Assembly: GCA_036504075.1 (NCBI GenBank)
Contig: DASXVX010000030.1
Span: 1-40,721 of the forward strand
Length of the DNA: 40,721 nt
Origin: DASXVX01 sp036504075
GTDB lineage: Bacteria > Bacillota > Sulfobacillia > Symbiobacteriales > Symbiobacteriaceae
Reading direction: 5' to 3'
Shown here: piece by piece, positions 1 to 7,541 of the stretch
Layout of the letters: the number at the start of each line of letters is the position of its first letter
Position numbering within the stretch: the stretch's first letter is position 1
The notes under the pieces: model-generated
Databases searched by the model: none
Seen by the model: only the letters and a program-made list of their open reading frames with translations
Told to the model about the DNA's origin: nothing
Translations under genes and position numbers: made by a program

Positions 1-142
1 CGCACGCCCCGTCACCGGGGCGCACTGCCCAAGTGGGATTTCCACTTGTTTGTCTTTCAGTTACAAGACCGAACAGGATAAACGGCCTTGGGAGGACTTG
101 AACCTCCTGACTTGCATGACTGCGAGGCGCACCGCGAAAAAT
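1..142. other. Intergenic left edge, no gene seen
   Basis: No convincing gene lies here. A GC hairpin (5-11 pairing with 16-22) precedes a plus-strand terminator at 30-57, so a plus-strand gene probably ends just left of the window. Read on the minus strand, 91-107 forms a 5-bp stem with a 7-base TTCAAGT loop that matches a tRNA T-arm. No matching 5' half is present, so no tRNA is called. Confidence 0.5.
30..57 (+). terminator. Rho-independent terminator of an upstream gene
   Basis: CAAGTGG (30-36) pairs with CCACTTG (42-48) around a 5-base loop and is followed by TTTGTCTTT. This is the plus-strand order for an intrinsic terminator. The gene it ends lies outside the window. Confidence 0.7.
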
Positions 143-162
143 GACCGCCCCCGCAGGCGGTC
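143..162. terminator. Terminator downstream of sodA
   Basis: GACCGCC (143-149) pairs with GGCGGTC (156-162). There is an A-run before the stem and a T-run after it (164-168), so it can work in both directions. It lies 26 bases past the sodA stop on the minus strand. Confidence 0.8.
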
Positions 163-188
163 GTTTTTCGTATGTCCAGGGGGAGGAA

Positions 189-806
189 TTAACCGTTCTT
201 GACTGCGGCGTACCGCCTGGCGACCTCGTCCCAGTTGATCACGTTGTAGAAAGCGGCCATGTAGTCAGGCCGCCGGTTCTGGTACTTGAGGTAGTACGCA
301 TGCTCCCAGACGTCCATGCCCAGAATCGGGGTTTCGCCCTGCATCAACGGGCTGTCCTGGTTGGCCGTGCTGTATGCCGCCAGCTTGCCGGTCTTGTCGA
401 CCACCAGCCACGCCCAGCCGCTCCCGAAGCGGGTAGCGCCGGCCTTGCTGAACTGCTCCTTGAAGGTGCTAAAGCTGCCGAAGGTAGCGTCGATGTCCTT
501 CGCCAGCCCGCCGGTAGGCTCCTTGCTGCCGCCGGGCGTCATGATCTCCCAGAAGAGCGTGTGGTTGGCATGACCGCCACCGTTGTTGCGGACAGCGGTC
601 CGGATGGATTCGGGGACCTCTTCGATGCGGCGCAGGAGATCCTCAACACTGAGGGCCTGCAAGCTGGCGTTGGTCTCCAACGCCGCGTTCAAGTTATTCA
701 CGTAAGCGGCATGATGCTTATCGTGGTGGATCTGCATGGTCAATTCATCGATGTACGGCTCCAGCGCATTATACGCATACGGAAGCGGCGGCAACTGATA
801 CGCCAT
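189..806 (-). CDS. sodA: Superoxide dismutase (Mn/Fe family)
   Basis: Converts superoxide to oxygen and hydrogen peroxide, as a cytosolic homodimer in this family. The 205-residue protein has the usual length and architecture: an N-terminal helical hairpin domain with the first metal histidine in IHHDKHHAAY, the second in GGGHANHTLFW, and the C-terminal alpha/beta domain with the Asp and His ligands in DVWEHAYYLKYQNRRPDY. GGGHANH and NQDSPL are typical of the manganese-preferring branch, but metal choice cannot be proved from sequence. The ATG is preceded by AGGAGGG at proper spacing. The gene is monocistronic, with a strong terminator after it and a weak promoter candidate (865-893) before it. 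Confidence 0.97.
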   Translation of the reverse strand: MAYQLPPLPYAYNALEPYIDELTMQIHHDKHHAAYVNNLNAALETNASLQALSVEDLLRRIEEVPESIRTAVRNNGGGHANHTLFWEIMTPGGSKEPTGGLAKDIDATFGSFSTFKEQFSKAGATRFGSGWAWLVVDKTGKLAAYSTANQDSPLMQGETPILGMDVWEHAYYLKYQNRRPDYMAAFYNVINWDEVARRYAAVKNG

Positions 807-864
807 GAGACAATCCCTCCTGTTGTTCCGGACCCCATTCGGCTGTTATTCCCTCTCCACTTCA

Positions 865-893
865 AGACTACCAGTGTTCAGGCATAAATTCAA
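865..893 (-). promoter_or_regulatory. Weak sigma-A promoter candidate for sodA
   Basis: On the minus strand TTGAAT (888-893) is followed after 17 bases by TAGTCT (865-870). The -35 is fair and the -10 is poor. It would give a leader of roughly 50 bases before the sodA ATG. Confidence 0.35.
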
Positions 894-905
894 CTACTAT
901 GTGCA

Positions 906-953
906 AAAAGTTCTGTTGCTGCCACATTAACTTCTCACCATGCCCGAACTTTT
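906..953. repeat. Spaced inverted repeat in the sodA/STAS gap
   Basis: AAAAGTTC (906-913) and GAACTTTT (946-953) are perfect inverted copies separated by 32 bases. The 807-1041 gap otherwise holds only a short CCCGG/CCGGG hairpin near 965-981. The repeat could be a regulator site or part of the end of the STAS transcript; it lacks the form of an intrinsic terminator. Confidence 0.3.
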
Positions 954-1041
954 CTTGGCATGACCCGGTAGTCTCCGGGGAACCATGATACGCAACAACC
1001 TCACGGGATAGCATGAGGGATTCGCCGGCGCACTATGCAGC

Positions 1042-1386
1042 CTACAAGGCCGATGCGGCTGCGTCCAGTGCGCTTTCCAGGTCGGCCATCAGGTGCAGGT
1101 CCTCTTCCCGCGCGGTCAGCCGGAGCAGTTCCCGAATGAACGGACGCGCGCCGCAGCAGAAGAGCCGGCCACCGGTGCATGCTGCCATCCGCTTCATATC
1201 CAGCAGGGCCGCCAGACCTGAGACGTAGACCCGCTCTACCCCCGACAGGTCCAGCACCACCGCATGCCGGCCCTGGCTGATGAGCGCGTGAACCATCTCG
1301 CGGACCCGGGCGGAGCGAACGTCGTCGAGATCGCCAGAAAGAAACAGCACCGCGGCTTCATCAAACTCCAATGCCTGAATCACCAC
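1042..1386 (-). CDS. STAS-domain protein (anti-sigma factor antagonist type)
   Basis: A single STAS domain of about 114 residues. It resembles SpoIIAA/RsbV-type antagonists, which bind and neutralise anti-sigma kinases when unphosphorylated. The fold signature is a strand (EAAVLFLSGDLD), helix, strand (HAVVLDLSGVERVYVSG) and the loop where a phosphorylated Ser usually sits (YVSGLAALLDM), followed by a Cys-containing strand (GGRLFCCGA). I chose the GTG at 1386 because AAGGTGG lies about 8 bases upstream. A longer frame to 1482 would cover the udk promoter and ribosome site. No kinase partner is adjacent, so the target is unknown. Confidence 0.75.
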   Translation of the reverse strand: MVIQALEFDEAAVLFLSGDLDDVRSARVREMVHALISQGRHAVVLDLSGVERVYVSGLAALLDMKRMAACTGGRLFCCGARPFIRELLRLTAREEDLHLMADLESALDAAASAL

Positions 1387-1405
1387 GACTGACACCACCT
1401 TTGCC

Positions 1406-1434
1406 TTGCACGAAGATTCTCCCTGAGCGATAAT
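1406..1434 (+). promoter_or_regulatory. Sigma-A type promoter for udk
   Basis: TTGCAC (1406-1411), 17-base spacer, GATAAT (1429-1434). The predicted start near 1441 leaves a leader of about 45 bases before the uridine kinase ATG. It lies in the divergent gap with the STAS gene. Confidence 0.6.
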
Positions 1435-1484
1435 CAGAGAAGCAAATCGGTAACTTCGGTCGGGGTCCCAAGGAGGTTGCACAC

Positions 1485-2129
1485 ATGCCAGTTCCGAAGG
1501 CGGTTATCGCCATTGCAGGCGGCACCGGCTCCGGCAAGACCACGTTCGCAAACAAGATCGTCGAGCAGTTACCCCGTCACGTCACGCTGCTAACGCACGA
1601 CAACTACTACCGCAACAACCGCCATCTGTCTTTTGAACAGCGCTGCCAGTTGAACTACGACCACCCGGACTCCTTCGATACGGATCTTTTCATCGAGCAC
1701 GTCCGGGGTTTGAAGTCCGGCCAGACCATTGAGCGGCCGGTTTACAACTTCAGCACCCATTTGCGGGAAGACTACACGATCCGGTTAGAGCCGCTGGAGA
1801 TCGTTCTGGTCGAGGGGATTCTGATCCTGGAGAACCCGATGCTCCGGCAGCTTTTCGATCTGAAGATCTTCGTGGACACCGACGCCGACGCCCGGATTCT
1901 GCGCCGGATTACGCGGGACATGGGAGAGCGGGGTCGCAGTCTCGGTTCCGTCATCAGCCAGTATCTCAACACGGTGAAGCCCATGCACGAGGCGTTTGTG
2001 GAGCCCACCAAGCGGTACGCGGACGTCATCATTCCCGAAGGCGCTTTCAACGAAGCCGGCTTCGACACCATCATGGCCCGGATTCGCCATCTCGCAGGCC
2101 ACTGGGAAGTAAACCACTCTTACCAATAA
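1485..2129 (+). CDS. udk: Uridine kinase
   Basis: Phosphorylates uridine (and usually cytidine) to the monophosphate in pyrimidine salvage, in the cytosol. The 214-residue length is normal for the family. The P-loop GGTGSGKTT is at residues 12-20, followed by the nucleoside-binding region THDNYYR near 37-43, YDHPDSFD, the VEGIL strand near 100 and the lid arginines in RILRRITRDMGERGR. The ATG has AAGGAGG 8 bases upstream. It has its own promoter (1406-1434) and is not co-transcribed with the STAS gene behind it. A small symmetric AATAC/GTATT element follows the stop but is not a convincing terminator. Confidence 0.95.
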   Translation: MPVPKAVIAIAGGTGSGKTTFANKIVEQLPRHVTLLTHDNYYRNNRHLSFEQRCQLNYDHPDSFDTDLFIEHVRGLKSGQTIERPVYNFSTHLREDYTIRLEPLEIVLVEGILILENPMLRQLFDLKIFVDTDADARILRRITRDMGERGRSLGSVISQYLNTVKPMHEAFVEPTKRYADVIIPEGAFNEAGFDTIMARIRHLAGHWEVNHSYQ

Positions 2130-2300
2130 ATACCATAGTATTCCATTTGTGTCAAGATCAACGCTACCGTACTTCCCTGTTGGTAGTTCCACCTTTTCAG
2201 GAAAACCAGCCATATGGTACACTGGGCGCGGAGACGGTCTCGTACCGAGCCCGGCAATACTATTTGTGGCCATTTGCAACTACGATCGGGGGTGATCAGT

Positions 2301-2534
2301 GTGGCTGAAGAAACACTCTTTCAGCGAGTCGACAGTGCGCTGGATCAGATTCGTCCGGCGATCCGGATGGACGGCGGCGATGTGGAACTGGTTGACGTGG
2401 AAGGCGGCATCGCCAAAGTTCGCATGGTGGGTGCCTGCGGTGGTTGCCCCATGAGCACCATGACCTTGAAAATGGGCATCGAACGGGCCATTCGGCAGCA
2501 GGTCCCGGAAGTGAAGGCGGTTGAAGCGGTCTGA
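2301..2534 (+). CDS. NifU C-terminal domain Fe-S scaffold protein
   Basis: A 77-residue stand-alone NifU C-terminal (Nfu-type) domain. The family assembles or carries an Fe-S cluster on a CxxC pair at a dimer interface. The core VDSALDQIRPAIRMDGGDVELVDVE leads into the motif GACGGCPMS, and the C-terminal helix (IERAIRQQVPEV) is complete. I chose the GTG at 2301 because GGGGGTGAT precedes it; an upstream extension to 2214 has no homology-like sequence or ribosome site. It stands in front of a small membrane-protein gene about 90 bases downstream, with a GC hairpin (2577-2594) between them. Confidence 0.9.
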   Translation: MAEETLFQRVDSALDQIRPAIRMDGGDVELVDVEGGIAKVRMVGACGGCPMSTMTLKMGIERAIRQQVPEVKAVEAV

Positions 2535-2623
2535 TCGGATTGGTCTGACCGTGCGGTTCTGATAGTCAGATGCAACGGAGGGGGCAACTGCCCCCTCTCT
2601 CTATGCCGGTGGGAGGTTCGATC

Positions 2624-2944
2624 GTGGCGGATGAGGGGAATGGGGAACCGCTGGACGAAGAGCGGCTGACAACAGCGAAGAAGTCCCTGGAGGCCCGGGT
2701 CCATCGGAACATGGGGATGGCGGCACTGGTCCTGGGTCTGGTCGCAGCGGGGGTGGCGCTGGCCCGGATGCGGACTATGTTTGGGGTCTCGCCGTGGGCA
2801 GCCCTGGGAATGAGTTCATCGGGCATGTTCTGGGTACTGCTGATTCTCGGCGCCGGCGTGGTCTTCAGCCTGGGGACCAGCCGCATCGGGCGGGGCATGG
2901 AATGGCTGGCGGGCCGCGGGAAACGCAAAAAAGCCGGCGAATAG
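2624..2944 (+). CDS. Small two-helix membrane protein, function unknown
   Basis: I do not recognise this 106-residue protein. It starts with a charged segment (ADEGNGEPLDEERLTTAKKSLEARVHRN), then two hydrophobic helices of about 20 residues (MAALVLGLVAAGVALARM and FWVLLILGAGVVFSLG), and ends in a very basic tail (GRGKRKKAGE). The tail is predicted cytoplasmic. I chose the GTG at 2624 because GGGAGG sits 7 bases upstream; the longer frame from 2570 runs through a hairpin. The stop codon lies inside the loop of the terminator at 2933-2949. Confidence 0.65.
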   Translation: MADEGNGEPLDEERLTTAKKSLEARVHRNMGMAALVLGLVAAGVALARMRTMFGVSPWAALGMSSSGMFWVLLILGAGVVFSLGTSRIGRGMEWLAGRGKRKKAGE

Positions 2945-2949
2945 CCGGC
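2933..2949. terminator. Bidirectional terminator
   Basis: GCCGGC (2933-2938), 5-base loop, GCCGGC (2944-2949), with six As before and six Ts after. It serves the plus-strand membrane-protein gene, whose stop codon is in the loop, and the converging AhpD-like gene. Confidence 0.85.
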
Positions 2950-2986
2950 TTTTTTGTTTGGTGGTTAATTCAAAAACGTATGATTT

Positions 2987-3514
2987 TTAAAACGTATCGA
3001 CCGGCAGCCCGCTCTCCGCTGCGAACTGGTTAATCCCCGCAGCGACCAGCACTGTGTCGATGACTTCCTGCACCTCGTCCTCGGTAAGGCCGGCCGCCTC
3101 TAGCGGGGCGGCGTCGGTGGACTCGGGATCGCGGCTGTAAGCCAGGGCAAAGCGGAGCACCGAGCGGGCGGCGGCCGGCAATTCCTCCGAATCGCCGGAC
3201 TCCGCCAAATGGCGCACCACCTGCTCCGGAACCCTCAGCCGGGCCAGCCCTTCGGTGAAGAGGGCCAGGGAATACCGGCAGCCGCTCTCCCGGGCCACCA
3301 CCAGTCCAATCATCTCCTTGAGGGTACGGGGCAGGTCCCCTTCCAGCACGGTGCGCTTAAACACCACCCAGTTCTGGACCAGCACGTCCGCACTCACCGC
3401 CGCCATGGCACTGAAGACGTTAGGGACCATCGCCAGCCCCAGCCGCTGCCGAATCTCTGCGTAGACCCCGGCCAGAACCCCTGCCCCGGCTTCGGTCAGC
3501 ATCTGTGCGGCCAT
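2987..3514 (-). CDS. AhpD-like (carboxymuconolactone decarboxylase fold) protein, degenerate active site
   Basis: The all-helical sequence resembles the AhpD/CMD family of peroxidase-related proteins. Family members with peroxidase activity carry E..C..C...H. Here the aligned stretch is ESGCRYSLALFTE: Glu76 and Cys79 remain, the second cysteine is Ser82 and the histidine position is Phe86. Thiol peroxidase or AhpC-reducing activity therefore seems unlikely as known. The 175-residue length and C-terminal helices (LTEDEVQEVIDTVLVAAGINQFA) are typical. The ATG is preceded by GGGGGGAAG. A palindrome lies just upstream (3545-3554). It is monocistronic and converges on the 2624-2944 gene. Confidence 0.8.
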   Translation of the reverse strand: MAAQMLTEAGAGVLAGVYAEIRQRLGLAMVPNVFSAMAAVSADVLVQNWVVFKRTVLEGDLPRTLKEMIGLVVARESGCRYSLALFTEGLARLRVPEQVVRHLAESGDSEELPAAARSVLRFALAYSRDPESTDAAPLEAAGLTEDEVQEVIDTVLVAAGINQFAAESGLPVDTF

Positions 3515-3544
3515 GATCTTCCCCCCACTCCGCGGGCATTGTAC

Positions 3545-3554
3545 TACGTACGTA
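3545..3554. promoter_or_regulatory. Perfect 10-bp palindrome upstream of the AhpD-like gene
   Basis: TACGTACGTA is a perfect palindrome set in an AT-rich island about 30 bases before the ATG at 3514. On the minus strand a TACAAT box follows it at once, so a bound protein could control the promoter. Operator function is inference. Confidence 0.35.
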
Positions 3555-3593
3555 TATTACAATGTTACTTCAATTTCCTCCATCACCCGTCCC

Positions 3594-3647
3594 GCGATTG
3601 ACCGAGTCAATCGCGAAAAGACTGGCGCCTCGCGTGAGGCGCCAGTC
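3594..3647 (-). terminator. Terminator of the secDF operon, two adjacent hairpins
   Basis: GACTGGCGCCT (3620-3630) pairs perfectly with AGGCGCCAGTC (3637-3647). On the minus strand this is followed by TTTT. A second 8-bp hairpin, GCGATTGA (3594-3601) with TCAATCGC (3607-3614), lies directly beyond. The first starts 13 bases after the secF stop. Confidence 0.85.
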
Positions 3648-3660
3648 CAGCCATATCGAT

Positions 3661-4596
3661 TTAGGCCTTGGCCGGCTTGATCTTCTTGATCGCCGCCGCC
3701 CGCCGGTTGGCGTCCTCCCACTTCTGCCAGTACAGCCAGAGGGCTGCAGCGATGAAGATGGAGGAGTACATGCCGGAGGTGATGCCGATGAAGAGCGTCA
3801 GGGCGAAATCCCAGATGCTGTCGCCGCCCCAGACCAGCATGCAGGCGAGCGTAAAGAGCACCGTCAGGACGGTATAGATCGACCGGGTGATGACTTCCTG
3901 CATGGACCGGGTGGTAAGGGCCTCAAGGTCCTCGCCCTTCTTGCGCCGGGCCAGGTTCTCACGGATGCGGTCGAACACGATAACCGTGTCGTTGATGGAG
4001 TAACCCAAAATGGTCAGGATCGCCGCCACGAACGGGGAGTTAATCTGAATCCCGAAGAGCGCCACGGCGCCGGCGGTGATGATCACGTCATGCAGCAGCG
4101 CCACGACGGCGGTCACGCCGAACTTGAACTGGAACCGGACGCTGAGATACAGAATCTGCAGGACGGCGGCGATCAGAATGGCCAGAATGGCCTGGTCGCG
4201 CAGCTCGGTGGAAACAGAGCCGGAGACCTGGTCTTCGGAGATGATCGTGTAGTTGCCCAGCTGCTTCAGGTCCGCCTTCAACTTGAGCTGTTGATCCTCT
4301 TTCAGCTCGGGCGTGCGGAGGAAGTACTCGATAGCGGTCCCGTTCGCGGTACCCTTCACTTCGGCCTTCTGAACCACCACTTCAGCGTTCAGAGACTTCT
4401 TGGCGGCGTCGGTGATCTGCGCACTGGTGATCGCCTGGTCAAAGCGGATGTCGTAGAACAGGCCGCCGGTGAAGTCGATGCCCTTGTTGAAACCCCGGGC
4501 AAAGATGGCGCCGACGCCTAGAAGGGTCAGGACGATCGACATCGTGATCCAGGCCTTGGCCGACTTCATATAGTTGATCTTATGAAGGAAGTTCAT
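3661..4596 (-). CDS. secF: Protein translocase subunit SecF
   Basis: Works with SecD at the Sec channel, using the proton gradient to help pull exported proteins out. The 311-residue protein has an N-terminal membrane helix (AWITMSIVLTLLGVGAIFA), the FNKGIDFTGG motif that starts the periplasmic-type domain near 35-43, a middle soluble domain, and five further membrane helices from about residue 135. The conserved YSINDTVIVFDRIREN motif is near 200-215. The basic C-terminus (RRAAAIKKIKPAKA) is cytoplasmic. The ATG overlaps the secD stop by one base (TAATG), so translation is coupled. A strong terminator follows. Confidence 0.97.
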   Translation of the reverse strand: MNFLHKINYMKSAKAWITMSIVLTLLGVGAIFARGFNKGIDFTGGLFYDIRFDQAITSAQITDAAKKSLNAEVVVQKAEVKGTANGTAIEYFLRTPELKEDQQLKLKADLKQLGNYTIISEDQVSGSVSTELRDQAILAILIAAVLQILYLSVRFQFKFGVTAVVALLHDVIITAGAVALFGIQINSPFVAAILTILGYSINDTVIVFDRIRENLARRKKGEDLEALTTRSMQEVITRSIYTVLTVLFTLACMLVWGGDSIWDFALTLFIGITSGMYSSIFIAAALWLYWQKWEDANRRAAAIKKIKPAKA

Positions 4597-5816
4597 TACT
4601 GAGCCACCTCCTTGATGCCGAAGAGTCGCTTGTCAAACCACCCGGTGGAAACGGTCAGGGTGATCAGCCAGCGGCTGAGAGTAACCGAGGTGAAAATGGA
4701 GAGCAGCACGCCGACCACCAGGGTGATCGCGAAGCCCTGAATGGGGCCGGTGCCGAAGAACCAGAGGACGGCGCCGGCGATAGCCGTCGTGATCTGGCCG
4801 TCGAAGATGGCGGCAAACGCCCGGTGGAAGCCGGCATCGATGCCGGAGCGCAGGCCCTTGCCGTTCCGCAGCTCTTCCTTGATGCGTTCGAAGATGATGA
4901 TGTTGCCGTCAACGGCCATGCCGATGGAGAGCAGCAGGCCGGCCATGCCCGGCAGCGTGAACGTTGCGTTGAGAGCGATCAGCAGGCCGACGGTCAGCAT
5001 GGTGTAAACGATGAGGGCCATGTTGGCCAGGATGCCGGGAATCCGGTAGACCAGCAGCATGAAGACCAGGATGGCGACCATGCCGATGATGCCGGCCTTG
5101 GCGGACTTGGCGATGGAGTCGGCGCCGAGCGTCGTCGTGACGACCCGGTTCTCGACCAGGTTCAACTTGACCGGCAGTGCGCCGCCGTTAATCAGGTCGG
5201 CCAGTTGCTTCGCGCTCTGGGCGGTGAAGCCGCCCTCGATGATCGCTTCGCCGTTGGTAATCGCCGTGTTAACCACGGGGTTGGAGATCATCGCGTCGTC
5301 CAGCGTAATGGCGATCTGCTGGCCCACGAACTTGGTGGTGGCGTCTGCGAACTTCTTCGGGCCATCGCCCTTCAGCTTCAGGGTGACCACATAGCCGCCC
5401 TTCTGGCTGTTGTTGGAGACGCCCGCCTTATCAATATCCTTGCCGTCGAGGACGGTAACCCCGTCCGGACCGGTGAACTTCAGGACGGCCGTGGTGCCAA
5501 TGGTCGCCTTGGCCTTCTCGGTGTCCTGTTCGCCGGCAAGTTCGACGACGATGCGGTTCTTGCTGTCGATCTGAACGAGCGGTTCAGACAGACCGAGCTT
5601 ATTGATGCGGTTTTCGATAACCTTAGTAGCCTGGGCAATCGCTTCCGGAGTGGCAGGGCCAATCTCGGAGTCAACACCCTGAAGGACCATGTGGACACCG
5701 CCCTTGAGGTCCAAGCCCAGCTTCAGGTGGTTCTGGATTGGGTCTTTCACGGTGAAATAAGTGCCGACAGCGGCTATCGCCAGCAGGATCGCCAGCAGGA
5801 TCGAAGCGGCCTTCAT
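4596..5816 (-). CDS. secD: Protein translocase subunit SecD
   Basis: Partner of SecF in the Sec export machinery. The 406-residue protein starts with a membrane helix (ILLAILLAIAAVGTYFTV) and the D1 motif LKLGLDLKGGVHMVLQG. The extracytoplasmic P1 domain follows, then five membrane helices from about residue 235 with the conserved GMAVDGNIIIFERIKEE segment near 300. It is shorter than Gram-negative SecD, as expected in Firmicutes. AAAGGAGG precedes the ATG. secD and secF are separate genes here, unlike the fused SecDF of Bacillus. No yajC is adjacent. The next upstream gene (HD protein) is cut off by a terminator at 5868-5882. Confidence 0.97.
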   Translation of the reverse strand: MKAASILLAILLAIAAVGTYFTVKDPIQNHLKLGLDLKGGVHMVLQGVDSEIGPATPEAIAQATKVIENRINKLGLSEPLVQIDSKNRIVVELAGEQDTEKAKATIGTTAVLKFTGPDGVTVLDGKDIDKAGVSNNSQKGGYVVTLKLKGDGPKKFADATTKFVGQQIAITLDDAMISNPVVNTAITNGEAIIEGGFTAQSAKQLADLINGGALPVKLNLVENRVVTTTLGADSIAKSAKAGIIGMVAILVFMLLVYRIPGILANMALIVYTMLTVGLLIALNATFTLPGMAGLLLSIGMAVDGNIIIFERIKEELRNGKGLRSGIDAGFHRAFAAIFDGQITTAIAGAVLWFFGTGPIQGFAITLVVGVLLSIFTSVTLSRWLITLTVSTGWFDKRLFGIKEVAQ

Positions 5817-5867
5817 GGCCCATCCTCCTTTAATAGTCTAATCGTGAAATACTAGCCAGAAGAAAAA

Positions 5868-5882
5868 GGAGGCGACGCCTCC
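5868..5882 (-). terminator. Terminator of the lepB-HD operon
   Basis: GGAGGC (5868-5873), 3-base loop, GCCTCC (5877-5882). On the minus strand the stem is followed by TTTTTCTTC. It lies between the HD-protein stop and the secD start, so secDF needs its own promoter in the 45 bases that remain. Confidence 0.75.
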
Positions 5883-5951
5883 GATGTTCCCTTGCCATTC
5901 TACGGGACACCAAGTAGCTTGTCAACGTAGGACGGCTGGGTGGACTTACAG

Positions 5952-6617
5952 CTAAAGTAGTCGCGTGTCATTGATCACCAGTTCAAACCGGTAGCCGAAA
6001 TGCTGTGCCGCCCTGCGGCACATGATCATCCGGGTGAGGAAAATCTCGAAATACTCCATGATTGCGATGATTTCGGTGTCCACTTCCAGCGTCAACCGGA
6101 CCACTTTCTCCTCCGGCAAGGCGACGAGGTCGCTATGGATGGCGGCATAGTTGACCCGATCGTGGATGTCGAAGGTGGCGAAATCCCGGTTGTACACCCG
6201 GCTCCGATGCACGTCGGACTTGTCGGCCAGAATGAGAGCGGCGGCCACATCGCTGATGGGGTTGCCGACCTCTTCCTCGTGGTTGCCGATGGCGGCCATG
6301 ACCACGACGACGTCGTCCGGGGCCATCCCCAGCCGGGTCAGGATGTGGTGAGCAATCATGGCGCTCGTCTGCCCATGGTTGTGCCGGTTGACGATATTGC
6401 CGGTGTCGTGCAACAGAGCGGCGATACCGGCCAGTTCACGCCGGCGATCCGGAAGGCCGAGGCTCTCCATGACTTTCATAGCCCGGTGAGCGACGAGGCC
6501 GACGTGCCGAAGGCCGTGTTCCGTGTACCCGATGGCCTTCAGCATCTCCTGGGCACCGGTGATGTACGTTTTGACTTCGGAATCCGCCTTGACGTCCTGA
6601 AAAGTGATTTCGGCCAT
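5952..6617 (-). CDS. HD-domain metal-dependent phosphohydrolase
   Basis: A 221-residue HD-superfamily protein. The metal-binding residues are H38 (GLRHVGLVAHR), the HD pair at 70-71 (ALLHDTGNIVNRHNHGQ), a histidine near 111 (IGNHEEE) and an aspartate near 130 (ALILADKSDVHRSR). Such proteins cleave phosphate esters, often of nucleotides or cyclic dinucleotides; the substrate here cannot be deduced. The C-terminal third is a separate alpha/beta segment (VVRLTLEVDTEIIAIMEYFEIFLTRM) that looks like a small regulatory domain. It lies 17 bases downstream of lepB, so it is probably co-transcribed with it. The ATG has a purine-rich site (AAAGGAAAGGGG) upstream. Confidence 0.88.
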   Translation of the reverse strand: MAEITFQDVKADSEVKTYITGAQEMLKAIGYTEHGLRHVGLVAHRAMKVMESLGLPDRRRELAGIAALLHDTGNIVNRHNHGQTSAMIAHHILTRLGMAPDDVVVVMAAIGNHEEEVGNPISDVAAALILADKSDVHRSRVYNRDFATFDIHDRVNYAAIHSDLVALPEEKVVRLTLEVDTEIIAIMEYFEIFLTRMIMCRRAAQHFGYRFELVINDTRLL

Positions 6618-6634
6618 CCCCGACCCCTTTCCTT

Positions 6635-7318
6635 TTACTTGGTGGCTGATTCTGGTACCCGGGGCTGTTCCAGCGGGCCAGCGGCGAACCGGTCGAACGG
6701 CCAGAGCATGAAGAACGCCTTGCCTTCCACCTTGTTCAATATGATGGGCCCAATGGCCCGCGAGTCAAAGCTGCGGCCGCGGTTGTCGCCCATGACATAG
6801 ATTGTCCCGGGCGGCACCTTTGTAGGCGCTGAGTCCTGAATCGGGAACAACCGGTTGACGTACGGCTCTTTCAGAGCCTTATTGTCGACATAGGTCACGC
6901 CGCCCTTGACCTCCACAGTTTCGCCCGCGACGGCGACTACCCGCTTGATCAGTTCGCGAGTCGGCTTGCCAGGGTCTTTCAGGACCACGACTTCGCCCGG
7001 GTTGGGCGACCGGAACCGGAAGACGAATTTGTTGACCAGGAAGCGTTCGCCGGTGTGCAGCGTCGGCTCCATGGACTCGCCGTCCACGACGTAAACCTGA
7101 ACGATGAACGTGCGGATGACCAGGGCCACCAGCAGGGCGATGACGATGGTCTCCAACCACTCACGCGCCGCGCTCTTGCCGGGAGGCTTGGCCTTTGCTT
7201 CCGCCTGCGCAGGCGGTTCAGGCGTGCCCGCCTGGTCCGGAGCCGGGTTCACCGGTTCGAGTTCACCAGATTCCGGAGGCAGTTCGCTCTCGGGCTTCTC
7301 AGGACCTTCGGTCAACAC
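6635..7318 (-). CDS. lepB: Signal peptidase I
   Basis: Cleaves signal peptides from exported proteins on the outer face of the membrane. The first ~55 residues are an acidic, Pro/Ala-rich cytoplasmic extension, longer than in Bacillus enzymes. One membrane helix follows (EWLETIVIALLVALVIRTFIV). The catalytic Ser is in VDGESMEPTL (about residue 82) and the general-base Lys in RELIKRVVAVAGE (about residue 125). The MGDNRGRSFDSRAIGPI box is intact. I start it at GTG 7318 because GGAGG lies 8 bases upstream; the in-frame GTG at 7333 has no ribosome site. It is first in a two-gene unit with the HD protein. Confidence 0.95.
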   Translation of the reverse strand: MLTEGPEKPESELPPESGELEPVNPAPDQAGTPEPPAQAEAKAKPPGKSAAREWLETIVIALLVALVIRTFIVQVYVVDGESMEPTLHTGERFLVNKFVFRFRSPNPGEVVVLKDPGKPTRELIKRVVAVAGETVEVKGGVTYVDNKALKEPYVNRLFPIQDSAPTKVPPGTIYVMGDNRGRSFDSRAIGPIILNKVEGKAFFMLWPFDRFAAGPLEQPRVPESATK

Positions 7319-7466
7319 GACCTCTCCCTCCACTTCGGCGCATACATTCCAATTCTACGCCAGCAGCCGGTCAACGTCCAGGTTTTCGGCGGGTGGCCGG
7401 CCACTGATCTCACACGCACTACTTCGACGCGGTCGTATGACTTCTCCTATTCATTTACAAATGTTG

Positions 7467-7495
7467 TTGAATTTGGTGGCCGTATTTGGTATACT
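7467..7495 (+). promoter_or_regulatory. Strong sigma-A promoter
   Basis: TTGAAT (7467-7472), exact 17-base spacer, TATACT (7490-7495), in an AT-rich stretch unlike its GC-rich surroundings. The predicted start is near 7502, about 40 bases before the GTG of the small orphan gene. Confidence 0.8.
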
Positions 7496-7541
7496 TTTCC
7501 CAGTAGCTTAAAACAAATAATCGAAAAGCGAGGTGCACCCC

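Noticed and set aside
84..160. Complete tRNA gene on the minus strand
   Set aside because: Only a T-arm and acceptor 3' half can be formed; no matching 5' acceptor strand, D-arm or anticodon loop is present.
906..953. Terminator for the STAS gene
   Set aside because: The arms are 32 bases apart and no T-run follows the stem in the right place.
2187..2203. Similar short sequence at 2187-2203 and 13035-13050 (AGTTC-ACCTTTTCAGG type)
   Set aside because: Only about 16 similar bases, one with an extra C; too short to call a repeat without further copies.
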